A stretch of 64,000 nucleotides of DNA from Enterococcus saigonensis (GCF_011397115.1 NZ_AP022822.1:789001-853000); one strand, 5' to 3'; shown: positions 1 through 7,765, numbered from the stretch's first letter. Numbers and translations are program-made. The notes: generated by a model not told the origin, from the letters alone.

Positions 1-85
1 ACATCTTCATTTTCTTTTCAAAGAGTGCTTTTTCTTCTTCTGTTAAGTTTATTTTCAGCTGAACATTTCTAATTCTATTTGCCAT
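1..85 (-). CDS. mobC: MobC-like mobilization protein, 5' part only
   Basis: The reverse strand reads MANRIRNVQLKINLTEEEKA and continues to the window edge, giving 28 residues. A good Shine-Dalgarno sequence (GAAAGGAAG) precedes the ATG. This N-terminus resembles the MobC/relaxosome accessory proteins of Tn1549-type conjugative elements, which help the relaxase open the origin of transfer. The rest of the gene, and presumably the relaxase, lies outside the window. It is transcribed away from the rest of the element. The family call rests on a short N-terminus and is moderate. Confidence 0.6.
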   Translation of the reverse strand, partial: MANRIRNVQLKINLTEEEKALFEKKMKM

Positions 86-153
86 GTCTGTTACTTCCTT
101 TCAAAAAATGGGGTCTTAGGGTACTCCCTAACAAGCTAAAATTGATAAAAAAA

Positions 154-210
154 GAAGCAACTCCACGAGGGGCTGCTTCATCGATTTTTCGTAAGTGGGT
201 ACACACTTAC
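154..210. other. Putative origin of transfer (two adjacent inverted repeats)
   Basis: Two inverted repeats lie just upstream of the divergent mobC gene. One pairs GAAGCA (154-159) with TGCTTC (174-179), extended by inner CTC/GGG pairing. The other pairs GTAAGTG (191-197) with CACTTAC (204-210). Closely spaced inverted repeats beside mobC are the usual layout of a relaxase target. The left repeat could instead be a terminator. The nick position is not known. Confidence 0.4.
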
Positions 211-416
211 TGTGCTTGCTACATAAGAATGATTTGTAAAACAAGCGTTAAGCGAGATATGAGTTTGTGTCTTAATTATACCAAGTATAGAAGTTAATGT
301 CAGCGTATTTAAGAAACTATTTCTAAAAAAATTGAAATAGTTATTGAGTTCATCCTTGTGGTGATGTTATAATTATTTTGAAAAAATTTGAAATAGATTA
401 TGGAAAGGCTAAGCTA

Positions 417-677
417 ATGGATTATTATGATAAGTTTAAAGCTCTATCCGATCCGATAAGACTGGATATATTAAATGAATTGAATAATGGAGAGTTATCT
501 GCAGGGGATATTGCAGAAAAATTTGCTCTACCAAATTCAAAAATTTCGTATCATTTAGCGATACTAAAAAAAGTAGATATGGTTACAGAAAGAAAATATA
601 AGAATTTTATTTTTTATAGCCTAAATCGAAATGGTATTCAGGAAGCTTCAACTTGGTTTGATAGATTTCAAAAATAA
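417..677 (+). CDS. ArsR-family winged-helix transcriptional regulator
   Basis: An 86-residue protein with the ArsR/SmtB fold. KALSDPIRLDILNEL forms the first helices, and LPNSKISYHLAILKKVDMV is the recognition helix region. The wing segment is RKYKNFIFYSLN. The ATG at 417 is chosen because GGAAAGG lies 9 bases upstream; a TTG at 378 in the same frame has no ribosome site. No paired metal-binding cysteines are visible, so the signal may not be a metal. It stands alone among cargo genes of the conjugative element, and the gene it controls is not evident. Confidence 0.75.
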   Translation: MDYYDKFKALSDPIRLDILNELNNGELSAGDIAEKFALPNSKISYHLAILKKVDMVTERKYKNFIFYSLNRNGIQEASTWFDRFQK

Positions 678-756
678 AATTCGCATAAATAAGCTTTCTA
701 AAATTAGCAATTACAAGGAGATGAAGATTTAACTGTTAATTAGGAGGATGATGTGC

Positions 757-843
757 ATGGGATGGGTTACGCACGATTTAATAAAAGGGATTCATAATTT
801 TTTGTGCGGAAAATTTTCCTTATTGCATTTATCCTTTACCTAA
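757..843 (+). CDS. Possible 28-residue peptide, unknown
   Basis: A short open frame beginning MGWVTHDLIK follows a strong AGGAGG ribosome site at 742-747 with a 9-base gap. Two in-frame ATGs lie closer (748, 751) and are less well spaced. It lies between the ArsR gene and a terminator. No family is recognised. The only support is the ribosome site, so this may be a leader peptide or no gene at all. Confidence 0.3.
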   Translation: MGWVTHDLIKGIHNFLCGKFSLLHLSFT

Positions 844-890
844 TTCTAAACTTAATAAATTAAATAGTAGAACTGTTTTTGTTCATTTGC

Positions 891-930
891 GAGGACTCGG
901 TGTGACATCATGCCGTAGTCCTCCTTTTTT
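891..930 (+). terminator. Intrinsic terminator before the sigma-like gene
   Basis: GAGGACT..CGG pairs with CCG..AGTCCTC across a 12-base loop, with one bulged base, and is followed by six T. It ends transcription entering from the left just ahead of the sigma-like gene. Confidence 0.7.
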
Positions 931-970
931 GTCTTCAAACAAGATTTTGAAACGAAAAGGAGGACGAAGA

Positions 971-1384
971 ATGAATAAAGAATATTTCTTGTTTGTAAAC
1001 GGAAAGAAGATCAAAGTTAGCGAGGAGATTTATAAAGTCTATTGGCAAGAGAAAAATCATGAGAATTACTTGAAGCAGATAGATCGAAAAAATCAACTGC
1101 TTTTATTTTCTTCTTTTGACCATGATGGGCATTTTGAAGATAGTATCGTTGATGAGGGATTTGATGTAGATAAGATTGTTCAGACACAAATGATGATAGA
1201 GGCAGTGCGAGATGCACTATCAAAATTAAATGATGAAGAAAGAGAAATAATTGATAGACTTTATTTTAATGATGAAACTATTCGTTCGGTAGCTGAAACG
1301 AAAAAAATATCTCATCCAGCTCTCATAAAGAGAAGAAATAAGATATTGGACAAGTTAAGAGAATTGCTGAAAGACTTTAGGTAG
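971..1384 (+). CDS. Sigma-70 region-4-like protein of conjugative elements
   Basis: A 137-residue protein starting MNKEYFLFVNGKKIKVSEEI at an ATG 8 bases after AGGAGG. The C-terminal half (about residues 80-137) has a sigma region 4 look: ALSKLNDEEREIIDRLYFND followed by a helix-turn-helix around AETKKISHPALIKRRNKI. Small sigma-like proteins of this kind are common cargo or regulatory genes in Tn1549-like elements. Its promoters are unknown. It is flanked by terminators on both sides, so it is probably transcribed alone. Confidence 0.7.
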   Translation: MNKEYFLFVNGKKIKVSEEIYKVYWQEKNHENYLKQIDRKNQLLLFSSFDHDGHFEDSIVDEGFDVDKIVQTQMMIEAVRDALSKLNDEEREIIDRLYFNDETIRSVAETKKISHPALIKRRNKILDKLRELLKDFR

Positions 1385-1390
1385 TAATGA

Positions 1391-1428
1391 GAAGAAGCGG
1401 GCAAAGAAAATTTTGTCTGCTTCTTTTT
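1391..1428 (+). terminator. Terminator after the sigma-like gene
   Basis: GAAGC-GGGCAAA pairs with TTTGTCTGCTTC across a short A/T loop and is followed by a T run. It lies 7 bases after the stop codon. Confidence 0.65.
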
Positions 1429-1433
1429 AGATA

Positions 1434-1477
1434 TTGAAATGTTTTAACTGTTATGCTATAATAATAACAGTTAAAAC
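1434..1477 (+). promoter_or_regulatory. Promoter overlapped by a perfect 14-bp inverted repeat
   Basis: TTGAAA (1434-1439) and TATAAT (1457-1462) are separated by exactly 17 bases. A perfect inverted repeat, GTTTTAACTGTTAT (1441-1454) and its complement (1464-1477), fills the spacer and brackets the -10 box. The position of the dyad implies that a bound regulator would block RNA polymerase. The obvious ligand is the GntR-family protein encoded immediately downstream, giving autoregulation of the GntR-ABC operon. Confidence 0.8.
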
Positions 1478-1501
1478 ACAAATAACAGTAGGGGGTTGAG
1501 G

Positions 1502-1882
1502 ATGAATATACAGATAAATAATTCCAGTGATGATCCAATATATCTGCAAATAAAAAATCAAATTAAAGCACAAATCATTTCTGGAGATTTGAAAGTGGGA
1601 GAACAACTACCTTCGATAAGATTCTTAGCGAAAGAATTAAGAGTAAGCATGTTAACTGCAAAAAGAGCTTTTGATGAATTAGAGTTAGACGGGTTTATAA
1701 ATTCGGTACAAGGAAAAGGTAATTTTGTTGCAGCACAAAATAAAGAACTAATTCGAGAAGAATACTTAAAGAAAATTGAATCGAAGCTTCAAGAAGTAGT
1801 TGAACTTTCAGAAATTGCAGATGTATCCAGTGATGAATTGATAGAAATGTTAAAGAGTTATGTGGAGGGTGAATATGAGTAA
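1502..1882 (+). CDS. GntR/YtrA-family transcriptional repressor
   Basis: A 126-residue protein. Residues about 10-75 form a GntR winged helix-turn-helix: DDPIYLQIKNQIKAQIISGD, then QLPSIRFLAKELRVSMLTAK and a GKGNFV wing. The effector tail is only about 50 residues, as in the YtrA subfamily, which represses neighbouring ABC transporters. The ATG at 1502 follows an AGGGGG ribosome site. The gene overlaps the next ATPase gene by 8 bases, and the perfect dyad at 1441-1477 is its likely operator. Confidence 0.85.
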   Translation: MNIQINNSSDDPIYLQIKNQIKAQIISGDLKVGEQLPSIRFLAKELRVSMLTAKRAFDELELDGFINSVQGKGNFVAAQNKELIREEYLKKIESKLQEVVELSEIADVSSDELIEMLKSYVEGEYE

Positions 1883-2723
1883 ATATGCTATTGAAATTAA
1901 AGATTTAGTAAAAACATTTGACAGTTTTAAACTAGGACCGGTAAATCTTACTATTCCGAAAGGAACAATAGTTGGATATATCGGACAGAATGGAGCTGGT
2001 AAAAGTACAACTATAAAATTGTTACTTGGGCTTTTAAGAAAAGACTCTGGCGATATAAGACTTTTAGATGAGGAAAATCCTAATAGTGTTGAACTGAAAG
2101 ATAAACTTGGAGTGGTATTTGATGATTTGTTAGTGCCGGAAGAAATGACATTAATCGATGTTGAAAAGTTTTGTTATAGAGTTTATTCAAAATGGGATAA
2201 AAAGCAGTTTTATGGATTCGTTGAAAAATTCAATTTACCACATAAAAAGATGATTAAAAATTATTCTCGTGGTATGAAAATGAAACTTTCAATGGCTGTT
2301 GCTTTATCTCACAATGCTGAACTTTTGATTTTAGATGAAGCAACAAGTGGGCTTGATCCAATTGTAAGAGAGGAAATCTTGGATTTGTTATTAGATTTTA
2401 TGCAAGATGAAAATCATACAATTCTTATTTCTTCCCATATTTTATCTGACTTAGAAAAAGTGGCAGATTACATTGCTTTTATTCACAATGGAAAAATCTT
2501 ATTTATGGAAACAAAAGATGAGTTAAAAGAAAACTACGGTATATGTACTTTATCCAATGAAGAAGTAAATAACTTTGATGAAGAAGCCATTGTAGGAAGA
2601 AGAATACATTCTTTTGGGCAAGAGTTACTTGTTAAAAAGAGTCTTGTACCTGATGGTATCAAGTTACAAAAACCGTCAATTGAGGATATTATGATTTACT
2701 TTGTGAAAGGAGTGAGACAATAA
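1875..2723 (+). CDS. ABC transporter ATP-binding protein (YtrB-like)
   Basis: A 282-residue ABC ATPase. Walker A is GQNGAGKST, the signature is YSRGMKMKLSMA, and Walker B is LLILDEATSGLD. The C-terminal tail of about 80 residues is typical of ATPases paired with ABC-2 type permeases. Start 1875 follows GGAGGGTG, and the upstream in-frame codons have no support. It is part of the GntR-ATPase-permease operon and would energise export of an unknown substrate. Antimicrobial peptides or lipids are usual for this group. Confidence 0.9.
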   Translation: MSKYAIEIKDLVKTFDSFKLGPVNLTIPKGTIVGYIGQNGAGKSTTIKLLLGLLRKDSGDIRLLDEENPNSVELKDKLGVVFDDLLVPEEMTLIDVEKFCYRVYSKWDKKQFYGFVEKFNLPHKKMIKNYSRGMKMKLSMAVALSHNAELLILDEATSGLDPIVREEILDLLLDFMQDENHTILISSHILSDLEKVADYIAFIHNGKILFMETKDELKENYGICTLSNEEVNNFDEEAIVGRRIHSFGQELLVKKSLVPDGIKLQKPSIEDIMIYFVKGVRQ

Positions 2724-3352
2724 TGATAGCATTAATTTTGAAAGATATAGCTACTTTAAAAAAGACATTATTATTAACGGTTACTATCAGTATTGCACTG
2801 GCTGTATATGGAATTTATGAAAATGAATTGTTTATGGTTCCGTTAATATGTGCAATGATTCCGCTCATACTTACTGCAATCGCCTTTGGTTATGATACAA
2901 AATCAAATTTCGAACAGTTTGCATTTTCGATGCCAATAAAAAAGAGCAGTTATGTGTTGAGCAAGCTTTTCTTTGCATTTGCCTTTGGTTTGGTCGGTTC
3001 AATCTGCATTTTTGTACTGTTGATGACAAAAAATCAAATGTCATTGGATAATATAGTGTTTATTGCTTTAATTACATTAGCTGCTAGTATACTTATGTCT
3101 GCCATTCAATTACCATTTATTCTTAAATATGGTGCTGAAAAGGGTAGACTCATTATGGTAATCACTTATTTCTTAATATTTGCTTTATCAACACTGTTAA
3201 AAGAAAAGTCGGATTTTCTTGCAGAACTAATGGAGATTTTTAGTAAGAATTCTATATCAATGATTTGCTTAGGAATTTTAGTTGTAAGCATATTAATCAT
3301 AGGGGTTGCAGTAAAATTGTCCGTTATGATTATGGAGAAAAAAGAATACTAG
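2723..3352 (+). CDS. ABC-2 type transporter permease
   Basis: A 209-residue membrane protein with about six hydrophobic segments, for example LLLTVTISIALAVYGI and LFFAFAFGLVGSICIFVLLM. The stop of the ATPase and the start of this gene share a base (TAATG), so translation is coupled. It forms the membrane channel for the ATPase. It resembles ABC-2 permeases of YtrA-regulated operons. The substrate is not recognisable. Confidence 0.8.
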   Translation: MIALILKDIATLKKTLLLTVTISIALAVYGIYENELFMVPLICAMIPLILTAIAFGYDTKSNFEQFAFSMPIKKSSYVLSKLFFAFAFGLVGSICIFVLLMTKNQMSLDNIVFIALITLAASILMSAIQLPFILKYGAEKGRLIMVITYFLIFALSTLLKEKSDFLAELMEIFSKNSISMICLGILVVSILIIGVAVKLSVMIMEKKEY

Positions 3353-3387
3353 TTATAAATTATTTAATTTGTAGTTAGGTGGTAGAG

Positions 3388-3489
3388 ATGGAAAAACAAT
3401 TTTTTTATATAGCTGCTATTATATTTTTAGTATTAGGTTTAGCGGACTTAAGTAAAAGTTTTATGCTTAAAAATAGCATAAAAATCTAG
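3388..3489 (+). CDS. Small membrane peptide ending the ABC operon
   Basis: A 33-residue frame beginning MEKQFFYIAAIIFLVLGLAD, with an AGGTGG ribosome site 9 bases upstream. It is one hydrophobic helix with a charged tail and starts 35 bases after the permease stop. It may be a transporter accessory peptide, or the stump of a longer gene cut by the Tn916-type insertion. No family is recognised. Confidence 0.45.
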   Translation: MEKQFFYIAAIIFLVLGLADLSKSFMLKNSIKI

Positions 3490-3647
3490 TTATCCGCATA
3501 AAAACTGGACTTATCACACTTTATCAAGGTCAAAACCACTCAATTTACTACTAATTTACTACTTATGAATGAGCTTTGATACGACGATTTATCCTTGAAA
3601 AGTGAAGATATAAAGATACTTCCAATAAAATTTGAATATTTAATAGG

Positions 3648-3681
3648 TAGACACTTCAAAAAATGAGGTGTCTATTTTTTT
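3648..3681 (+). terminator. Hairpin terminator ahead of the Tn916-type segment
   Basis: TAGACAC pairs with GTGTCTA, extended inward, and is followed by seven T. It lies just before the first Tn916-like frame. The stretch 3490-3647 between the small peptide and this hairpin shows no coding sequence and probably holds the junction between the host element and the Tn916-type fragment. Confidence 0.65.
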
Positions 3682-3707
3682 ACCCGATTTTGAAAGGAAG
3701 TGAACTT

Positions 3708-3782
3708 ATGAAAACAAAAAATCAAGAATCAAAAGGTCGTTCCCCACTCTTTAAGACCATCAAACATTCATTCAGCCAATAA
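3708..3782 (+). CDS. Small Tn916-type leader orf
   Basis: A 24-residue, basic frame (MKTKNQESKGRSPLFKTIKH and a short tail) preceded by GAAAGGAAG. It lies directly upstream of orf23, where Tn916 carries a small frame. Its function is unknown. Confidence 0.5.
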   Translation: MKTKNQESKGRSPLFKTIKHSFSQ

Positions 3783-3804
3783 AAAAGAAAGGATAGGTAA
3801 AAAT

Positions 3805-4119
3805 ATGGAACTTAAATTTGTGATTCCCAACATGGAAAAAACATTCGGCAATTTAGAATTTGCTGGCGAGGATAAAGTCGTTCAGCGAAGAATCAACGGA
3901 CGGCTAACTGTCTTATCAAGAAGCTATAATCTCTATTCTGATGTTCAAAGAGCAGATGATATTGTGGTGGTGCTTCCTGCTGAAGCTGGCGAAAAACATT
4001 TCGGCTTTGAGGAACGTGTGAAGTTAGTCAATCCACGTATTACCGCAGAGGGCTACAAAATCGGCACTCGTGGTTTTACAAATTACCTTTTACATGCTGA
4101 CGACATGATAAAAGAATAA
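3805..4119 (+). CDS. orf23: Tn916 Orf23-type (YdcP family) conjugation protein
   Basis: A 104-residue protein (MELKFVIPNMEKTFGNLEFA) that I recognise as Orf23 of the Tn916 family, a YdcP-family protein of the conjugation region. Its sequence pattern (TFGNLEF, then VVQRRINGRLTVLSR) recurs in the following gene, suggesting an old duplication. The ribosome site AAAGAAAGGA is well placed. Its precise biochemical role in transfer is not established. It lies in the usual Tn916 order orf23-orf22-orf21-orf20. Confidence 0.9.
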   Translation: MELKFVIPNMEKTFGNLEFAGEDKVVQRRINGRLTVLSRSYNLYSDVQRADDIVVVLPAEAGEKHFGFEERVKLVNPRITAEGYKIGTRGFTNYLLHADDMIKE

Positions 4120-4137
4120 AGAAAGAGAGGAAAAATG

Positions 4138-4521
4138 ATGAGATTAGCAAATGGCATTGTATTAGATAAAGACACGACTTTTGGAGAATTGAAATTCTCT
4201 GCTCTACGTCGTGAAGTGAGAATCCAAAATGAAGACGGGTCGGTTTCAGATGAAATCAAGGAACGTACCTATGACTTAAAATCCAAAGGACAAGGACGCA
4301 TGATTCAAGTAAGTATTCCTGCCAGCGTGCCTTTGAAAGAGTTTGATTATAACGCACGGGTGGAACTTATCAATCCCATTGCGGACACCGTTGCTACTGC
4401 CACCTATCAAGGAGCAGATGTTGACTGGTATATCAAGGCAGACGATATTGTGCTGACAAAGGATTCTAGTTCATTCAAAGCTCAACCACAAGCAAAGAAA
4501 GAACCGACACAAGACAAATAG
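4138..4521 (+). CDS. orf22: Tn916 Orf22-type (YdcP family) conjugation protein
   Basis: A 127-residue protein that I recognise as Orf22 of Tn916, homologous to Orf23 (TFGELKFSALRREVRIQNED is the matching block). Two adjacent ATGs are possible. 4138 is preferred because AGAGAGG then sits 7 bases upstream. The C-terminal tail is polar (AQPQAKKEPTQDK). It is part of the same operon as the coupling-protein gene downstream. The exact function is unknown. Confidence 0.9.
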   Translation: MRLANGIVLDKDTTFGELKFSALRREVRIQNEDGSVSDEIKERTYDLKSKGQGRMIQVSIPASVPLKEFDYNARVELINPIADTVATATYQGADVDWYIKADDIVLTKDSSSFKAQPQAKKEPTQDK

Positions 4522-4549
4522 TCGCTAGGTAGAAAGGAGACTTTTTCGC

Positions 4550-5935
4550 ATGAAACAGCGTGGTAAAAGGATTCGCCCATCTGGTAAAGATTTAGTCTTT
4601 CATTTTACGATAGCGTCACTCCTGCCTGTTTTCCTGCTGGTTGTCGGACTGTTTCATGTGAAGACAATCCAGCAGATCAACTGGCAGGATTTTAACCTAT
4701 CACAAGCAGATAAGATTGACATTCCCTATTTAATTATCAGTTTCAGTGTCGCAATTCTTATCTGCTTGCTGGTAGCGTTTGTATTCAAACGGGTTCGCTA
4801 TGATACGGTTAAACAACTTTACCACCGTCAAAAACTGGCAAAGATGATACTTGAAAACAAGTGGTATGAATCTGAACAGGTCAAAACAGAGGGTTTCTTT
4901 AAAGATAGTGCTGGTCGTACAAAGGAAAAGATAACCTACTTCCCTAAAATGTATTATCGACTTAAAAATGGCTTGATACAGATACGGGTGGAAATCACGC
5001 TGGGAAAATATCAAGACCAACTCTTACACTTGGAAAAGAAATTAGAGAGTGGCTTGTACTGTGAGCTGACGGATAAAGAGTTAAAGGATTCCTATGTGGA
5101 ATATACTTTGCTCTATGACACCATAGCCAGTCGTATTTCTATTGATGAAGTAGAAGCTAAAGATGGTAAACTTCGCTTAATGAAAAACGTATGGTGGGAA
5201 TATGATAAGCTCCCTCATATGTTGATTGCTGGTGGTACAGGTGGCGGTAAAACTTACTTTATACTGACACTGATTGAAGCCTTGCTTCATACAGATTCAA
5301 AACTGTATATTCTTGACCCGAAAAATGCTGACCTTGCGGACTTAGGTTCTGTGATGGCAAATGTCTACTATAGAAAAGAAGACTTGCTTTCTTGCATTGA
5401 AACATTCTATGAAGAAATGATGAAACGTAGTGAGGAAATGAAGCAGATGAAGAACTATAAGACTGGCAAAAATTATGCTTACTTAGGTCTCCCGGCACAC
5501 TTCTTAATCTTTGATGAATACGTCGCTTTCATGGAAATGCTGGGAACAAAAGAAAACACCGCAGTTATGAATAAGCTGAAACAGATTGTCATGTTAGGTC
5601 GTCAAGCTGGCTTCTTTCTAATACTGGCTTGTCAACGTCCAGACGCAAAATATTTAGGCGACGGAATCCGTGATCAGTTTAATTTCAGAGTGGCTTTAGG
5701 TCGTATGTCTGAAATGGGCTATGGCATGATGTTTGGCAGTGACGTACAAAAGGATTTCTTCTTAAAGCGAATCAAAGGTCGTGGCTATGTTGATGTAGGA
5801 ACAAGTGTCATATCAGAGTTTTATACTCCCCTTGTACCAAAAGGATATGATTTCTTGGAGGAAATTAAAAAGTTATCCAACAGCAGACAGTCCACGCAGG
5901 CGACGTGCGAAGCGGAAGTCGCAGGTGTGGACTGA
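4550..5935 (+). CDS. orf21: Tn916 Orf21 FtsK/SpoIIIE-type coupling ATPase
   Basis: A 461-residue protein of the usual length. Two hydrophobic segments near the N-terminus (about residues 18-38 and 58-82) anchor it in the membrane. The FtsK/SpoIIIE ATPase domain follows, with Walker A GGTGGGKT near residue 230 and Walker B FLIFDEY near residue 320. In Tn916-type elements it is the coupling protein that brings relaxase-bound DNA to the secretion channel. The channel genes (orf19-orf13) are absent here, so this copy has no cognate channel in the window. Confidence 0.92.
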   Translation: MKQRGKRIRPSGKDLVFHFTIASLLPVFLLVVGLFHVKTIQQINWQDFNLSQADKIDIPYLIISFSVAILICLLVAFVFKRVRYDTVKQLYHRQKLAKMILENKWYESEQVKTEGFFKDSAGRTKEKITYFPKMYYRLKNGLIQIRVEITLGKYQDQLLHLEKKLESGLYCELTDKELKDSYVEYTLLYDTIASRISIDEVEAKDGKLRLMKNVWWEYDKLPHMLIAGGTGGGKTYFILTLIEALLHTDSKLYILDPKNADLADLGSVMANVYYRKEDLLSCIETFYEEMMKRSEEMKQMKNYKTGKNYAYLGLPAHFLIFDEYVAFMEMLGTKENTAVMNKLKQIVMLGRQAGFFLILACQRPDAKYLGDGIRDQFNFRVALGRMSEMGYGMMFGSDVQKDFFLKRIKGRGYVDVGTSVISEFYTPLVPKGYDFLEEIKKLSNSRQSTQATCEAEVAGVD

Positions 5936-5940
5936 TCTTG

Positions 5941-5998
5941 CTGGCTGGTGTGGCAATAGCCACGCCAGCACTTAACCCCCCGTATCTAACAGGGGGGT
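5941..5998 (+). other. oriT: Tn916-type origin of transfer (oriT)
   Basis: Between orf21 and orf20, as in Tn916, lies the inverted repeat ACCCCCC (5975-5981) / GGGGGGT (5992-5998) around GTATCTAACA. This is the hallmark of the Tn916/ICEBs1 oriT nick region. A second repeat, CTGGC..GTGGC with GCCAC-GCCAG (5941-5969), lies alongside. The MOBT relaxase Orf20 acts here. Confidence 0.85.
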
Positions 5999-6068
5999 AC
6001 AAATCGACAGGAAACAGTCAAAAAAACATTAGAAAATCCTTTGGTTACAAGGGATTTACAAAATTTCA

Positions 6069-6110
6069 GCGTATGTCAAATGGGCTTTAAAAGTTGACAT
6101 ACGCCTTTTT
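6069..6110 (+). repeat. Inverted repeat between oriT and orf20
   Basis: GCGTATGTCAA (6069-6079) and TTGACATACGC (6094-6104) form an 11-bp stem with a 14-base loop, followed by five T. It may be a terminator or an accessory part of oriT. TTGACA within the right arm could also serve as a -35 box. Confidence 0.6.
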
Positions 6111-6112
6111 GA

Positions 6113-7375
6113 TTGGAGGGATTTTTACTGAATGAACAAACTTGGTTACAGCATTTAAAAGAAAAACGCTTGGCTTATGGACTATCTCAAAACCGTTTAG
6201 CTGTTGCGACTGGTATTACAAGGCAGTATCTAAGCGATATTGAAACAGGAAAAGTCAAGCCATCAGAGGATTTACAGCAGTCCCTTTGGGAAGCTCTGGA
6301 ACGCTTCAATCCCGACGCTCCCCTTGAAATGCTGTTTGATTATGTAAGAATTCGCTTTCCGACAACAGACGTACAGCAGGTGGTCGAAAACATCTTACAA
6401 CTGAAACTGTCCTATTTTCTTCATGAGGACTATGGTTTCTATTCTTATTCAGAGCATTATGCTTTAGGCGACATATTCGTCCTTTGCTCCCATGAACTGG
6501 ACAAAGGAGTTCTGGTGGAATTGAAAGGTCGTGGGTGCAGACAATTTGAAAGCTATCTTCTGGCACAACAAAGAAGCTGGTATGAGTTCTTTATGGACGT
6601 TTTGGTGGCTGGCGGTGTGATGAAACGCCTTGACCTTGCCATTAACGATAAGACAGGGATTTTAAATATCCCTGTACTCACTGAAAAGTGCCAACAGGAA
6701 GAATGTATATCCGTCTTCCGCAGTTTTAAAAGCTATCGCAGTGGCGAACTGGTACGCAAAGAGGAAAAGGAATGTATGGGAAACACCCTCTATATCGGTT
6801 CATTACAAAGTGAAGTTTATTTCTGTATCTATGAAAAGGACTACGAGCAGTACAAGAAAAATGATATTCCCATTGAAGACGCAGAAGTAAAAAACCGTTT
6901 TGAGATTCGATTGAAAAATGAGCGTGCCTATTATGCAGTCCGTGATTTACTCGTCTATGACAATCCAGAGCATACCGCCTTTAAAATTATCAATCGGTAT
7001 ATCCGTTTTGTAGATAAAGACGATTCCAAACCTCGTTCTGATTGGAAACTGAATGAAGAATGGGCTTGGTTTATTGGGAACAATCGTGAACGATTAAAAC
7101 TAACCACAAAACCAGAGCCTTACTCCTTCCAAAGGACGCTGAACTGGCTATCTCATCAAGTTGCCCCGACCTTAAAGGTTGCGATTAAACTTGATGAAAT
7201 CAACCAGACGCAGGTTGTAAAAGACATTCTCGACCATGCGAAACTGACAGACCGACACAAGCAGATTTTGAAGCAACAGTCAGTAAAAGAACAGGACGTG
7301 ATAACAACAAAAAAAGGATATCTGTCAACCATACCAGTTGACAGATATCCAAAAAAAAGATATAATGGGAGATAA
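6113..7375 (+). CDS. orf20: Tn916 Orf20 MOBT relaxase with altered C-terminus
   Basis: The N-terminus holds an XRE-type helix-turn-helix (RLAYGLSQNRLAVATGITRQ, about residues 18-45). A Rep_trans/MOBT relaxase domain follows, which nicks oriT and starts rolling-circle transfer. I recognise it as Orf20 of Tn916. The start is uncertain: TTG at 6113 overlaps the ribosome site, and no ATG lies in frame nearby. The last roughly 20 codons run into the 35-base palindrome at 7316-7350 and beyond it into plasmid-type sequence. The tail after DVITTKK is therefore likely not original. Confidence 0.88.
   Translation: MEGFLLNEQTWLQHLKEKRLAYGLSQNRLAVATGITRQYLSDIETGKVKPSEDLQQSLWEALERFNPDAPLEMLFDYVRIRFPTTDVQQVVENILQLKLSYFLHEDYGFYSYSEHYALGDIFVLCSHELDKGVLVELKGRGCRQFESYLLAQQRSWYEFFMDVLVAGGVMKRLDLAINDKTGILNIPVLTEKCQQEECISVFRSFKSYRSGELVRKEEKECMGNTLYIGSLQSEVYFCIYEKDYEQYKKNDIPIEDAEVKNRFEIRLKNERAYYAVRDLLVYDNPEHTAFKIINRYIRFVDKDDSKPRSDWKLNEEWAWFIGNNRERLKLTTKPEPYSFQRTLNWLSHQVAPTLKVAIKLDEINQTQVVKDILDHAKLTDRHKQILKQQSVKEQDVITTKKGYLSTIPVDRYPKKRYNGR
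7316..7350. repeat. 35-base palindrome at the left edge of the erm(B) cassette
   Basis: GGATATCTGTCAAC, a 7-base spacer, then the exact complement of that 14-mer. Twenty-seven bases of it recur in inverted orientation at 8719-8745, on the other side of erm(B). It marks the junction between Tn916-type orf20 and the resistance cassette. Confidence 0.85.
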
Positions 7376-7460
7376 GACGGTTCGTGTTCGTGCTGACTTG
7401 CACCATATCATAAAAATCGAAACAGCAAAGAATGGCGGAAACGTAAAAGAAGTTATGGAA
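7350..7460 (+). pseudogene. Fragment of an omega-type plasmid repressor gene
   Basis: The frame KKDIMGDKTVRVRADLHHII..NGGNVKEVM matches the middle of the omega repressor of pSM19035-type plasmids as I remember it. That protein is a small ribbon-helix-helix regulator of copy number and partition genes. The N-terminal arm is missing. After VKEVM the frame runs into unrelated erm(B) upstream sequence, so the gene is cut at both ends. It shows that the erm(B) cassette came from an Inc18-type plasmid. Confidence 0.6.
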
Positions 7461-7517
7461 ATAAGACTTAGAAGCAAACTTAAGAGTGTGTTGATAGTGC
7501 ATTATCTTAAAATTTTG

Positions 7518-7523
7518 TATAAT
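7518..7523 (+). promoter_or_regulatory. -10 box of the erm(B) promoter
   Basis: TATAAT lies 57 bases before the leader peptide start. The -35 box is poorly defined; a TTGATA lies 21 bases upstream, longer than optimal. The layout matches the erm leader of pAM77/Tn917 as remembered. Confidence 0.55.
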
Positions 7524-7580
7524 AGGAATTGAAGTTAAATTAGATGCTAAAAATTTGTAATTAAGAAGGAGGGATTCGTC

Positions 7581-7664
7581 ATGTTGGTATTCCAAATGCG
7601 TAATGTAGATAAAACATCTACTGTTTTGAAACAGACTAAAAACAGTGATTACGCAGATAAATAA
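7581..7664 (+). CDS. ermBL: erm(B) leader peptide, 27 residues
   Basis: It starts MLVFQMRNVDKTSTV, after a GAAGGAGGG ribosome site. This is the known regulatory peptide of erm(B). Macrolide-bound ribosomes stall inside it and change the fold of the leader RNA so that the methyltransferase start is exposed. It looks intact. Confidence 0.9.
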   Translation: MLVFQMRNVDKTSTVLKQTKNSDYADK

Positions 7665-7765
7665 ATACGTTAGATTAATTCCTACCAGTGACTAATCTTA
7701 TGACTTTTTAAACAGATAACTAAAATTACAAACAAATCGTTTAACTTCTGTATTTGTTTATAGAT

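Noticed and set aside
79..297. Open frame of 72 codons across the mobC upstream region
   Set aside because: It runs through both inverted repeats of the putative oriT, has no ribosome site and a non-protein-like composition.
7200..7595. Reverse-strand frame of 131 codons over the end of orf20 and the omega fragment
   Set aside because: It is antisense to recognised genes and repeats and has no ribosome site.
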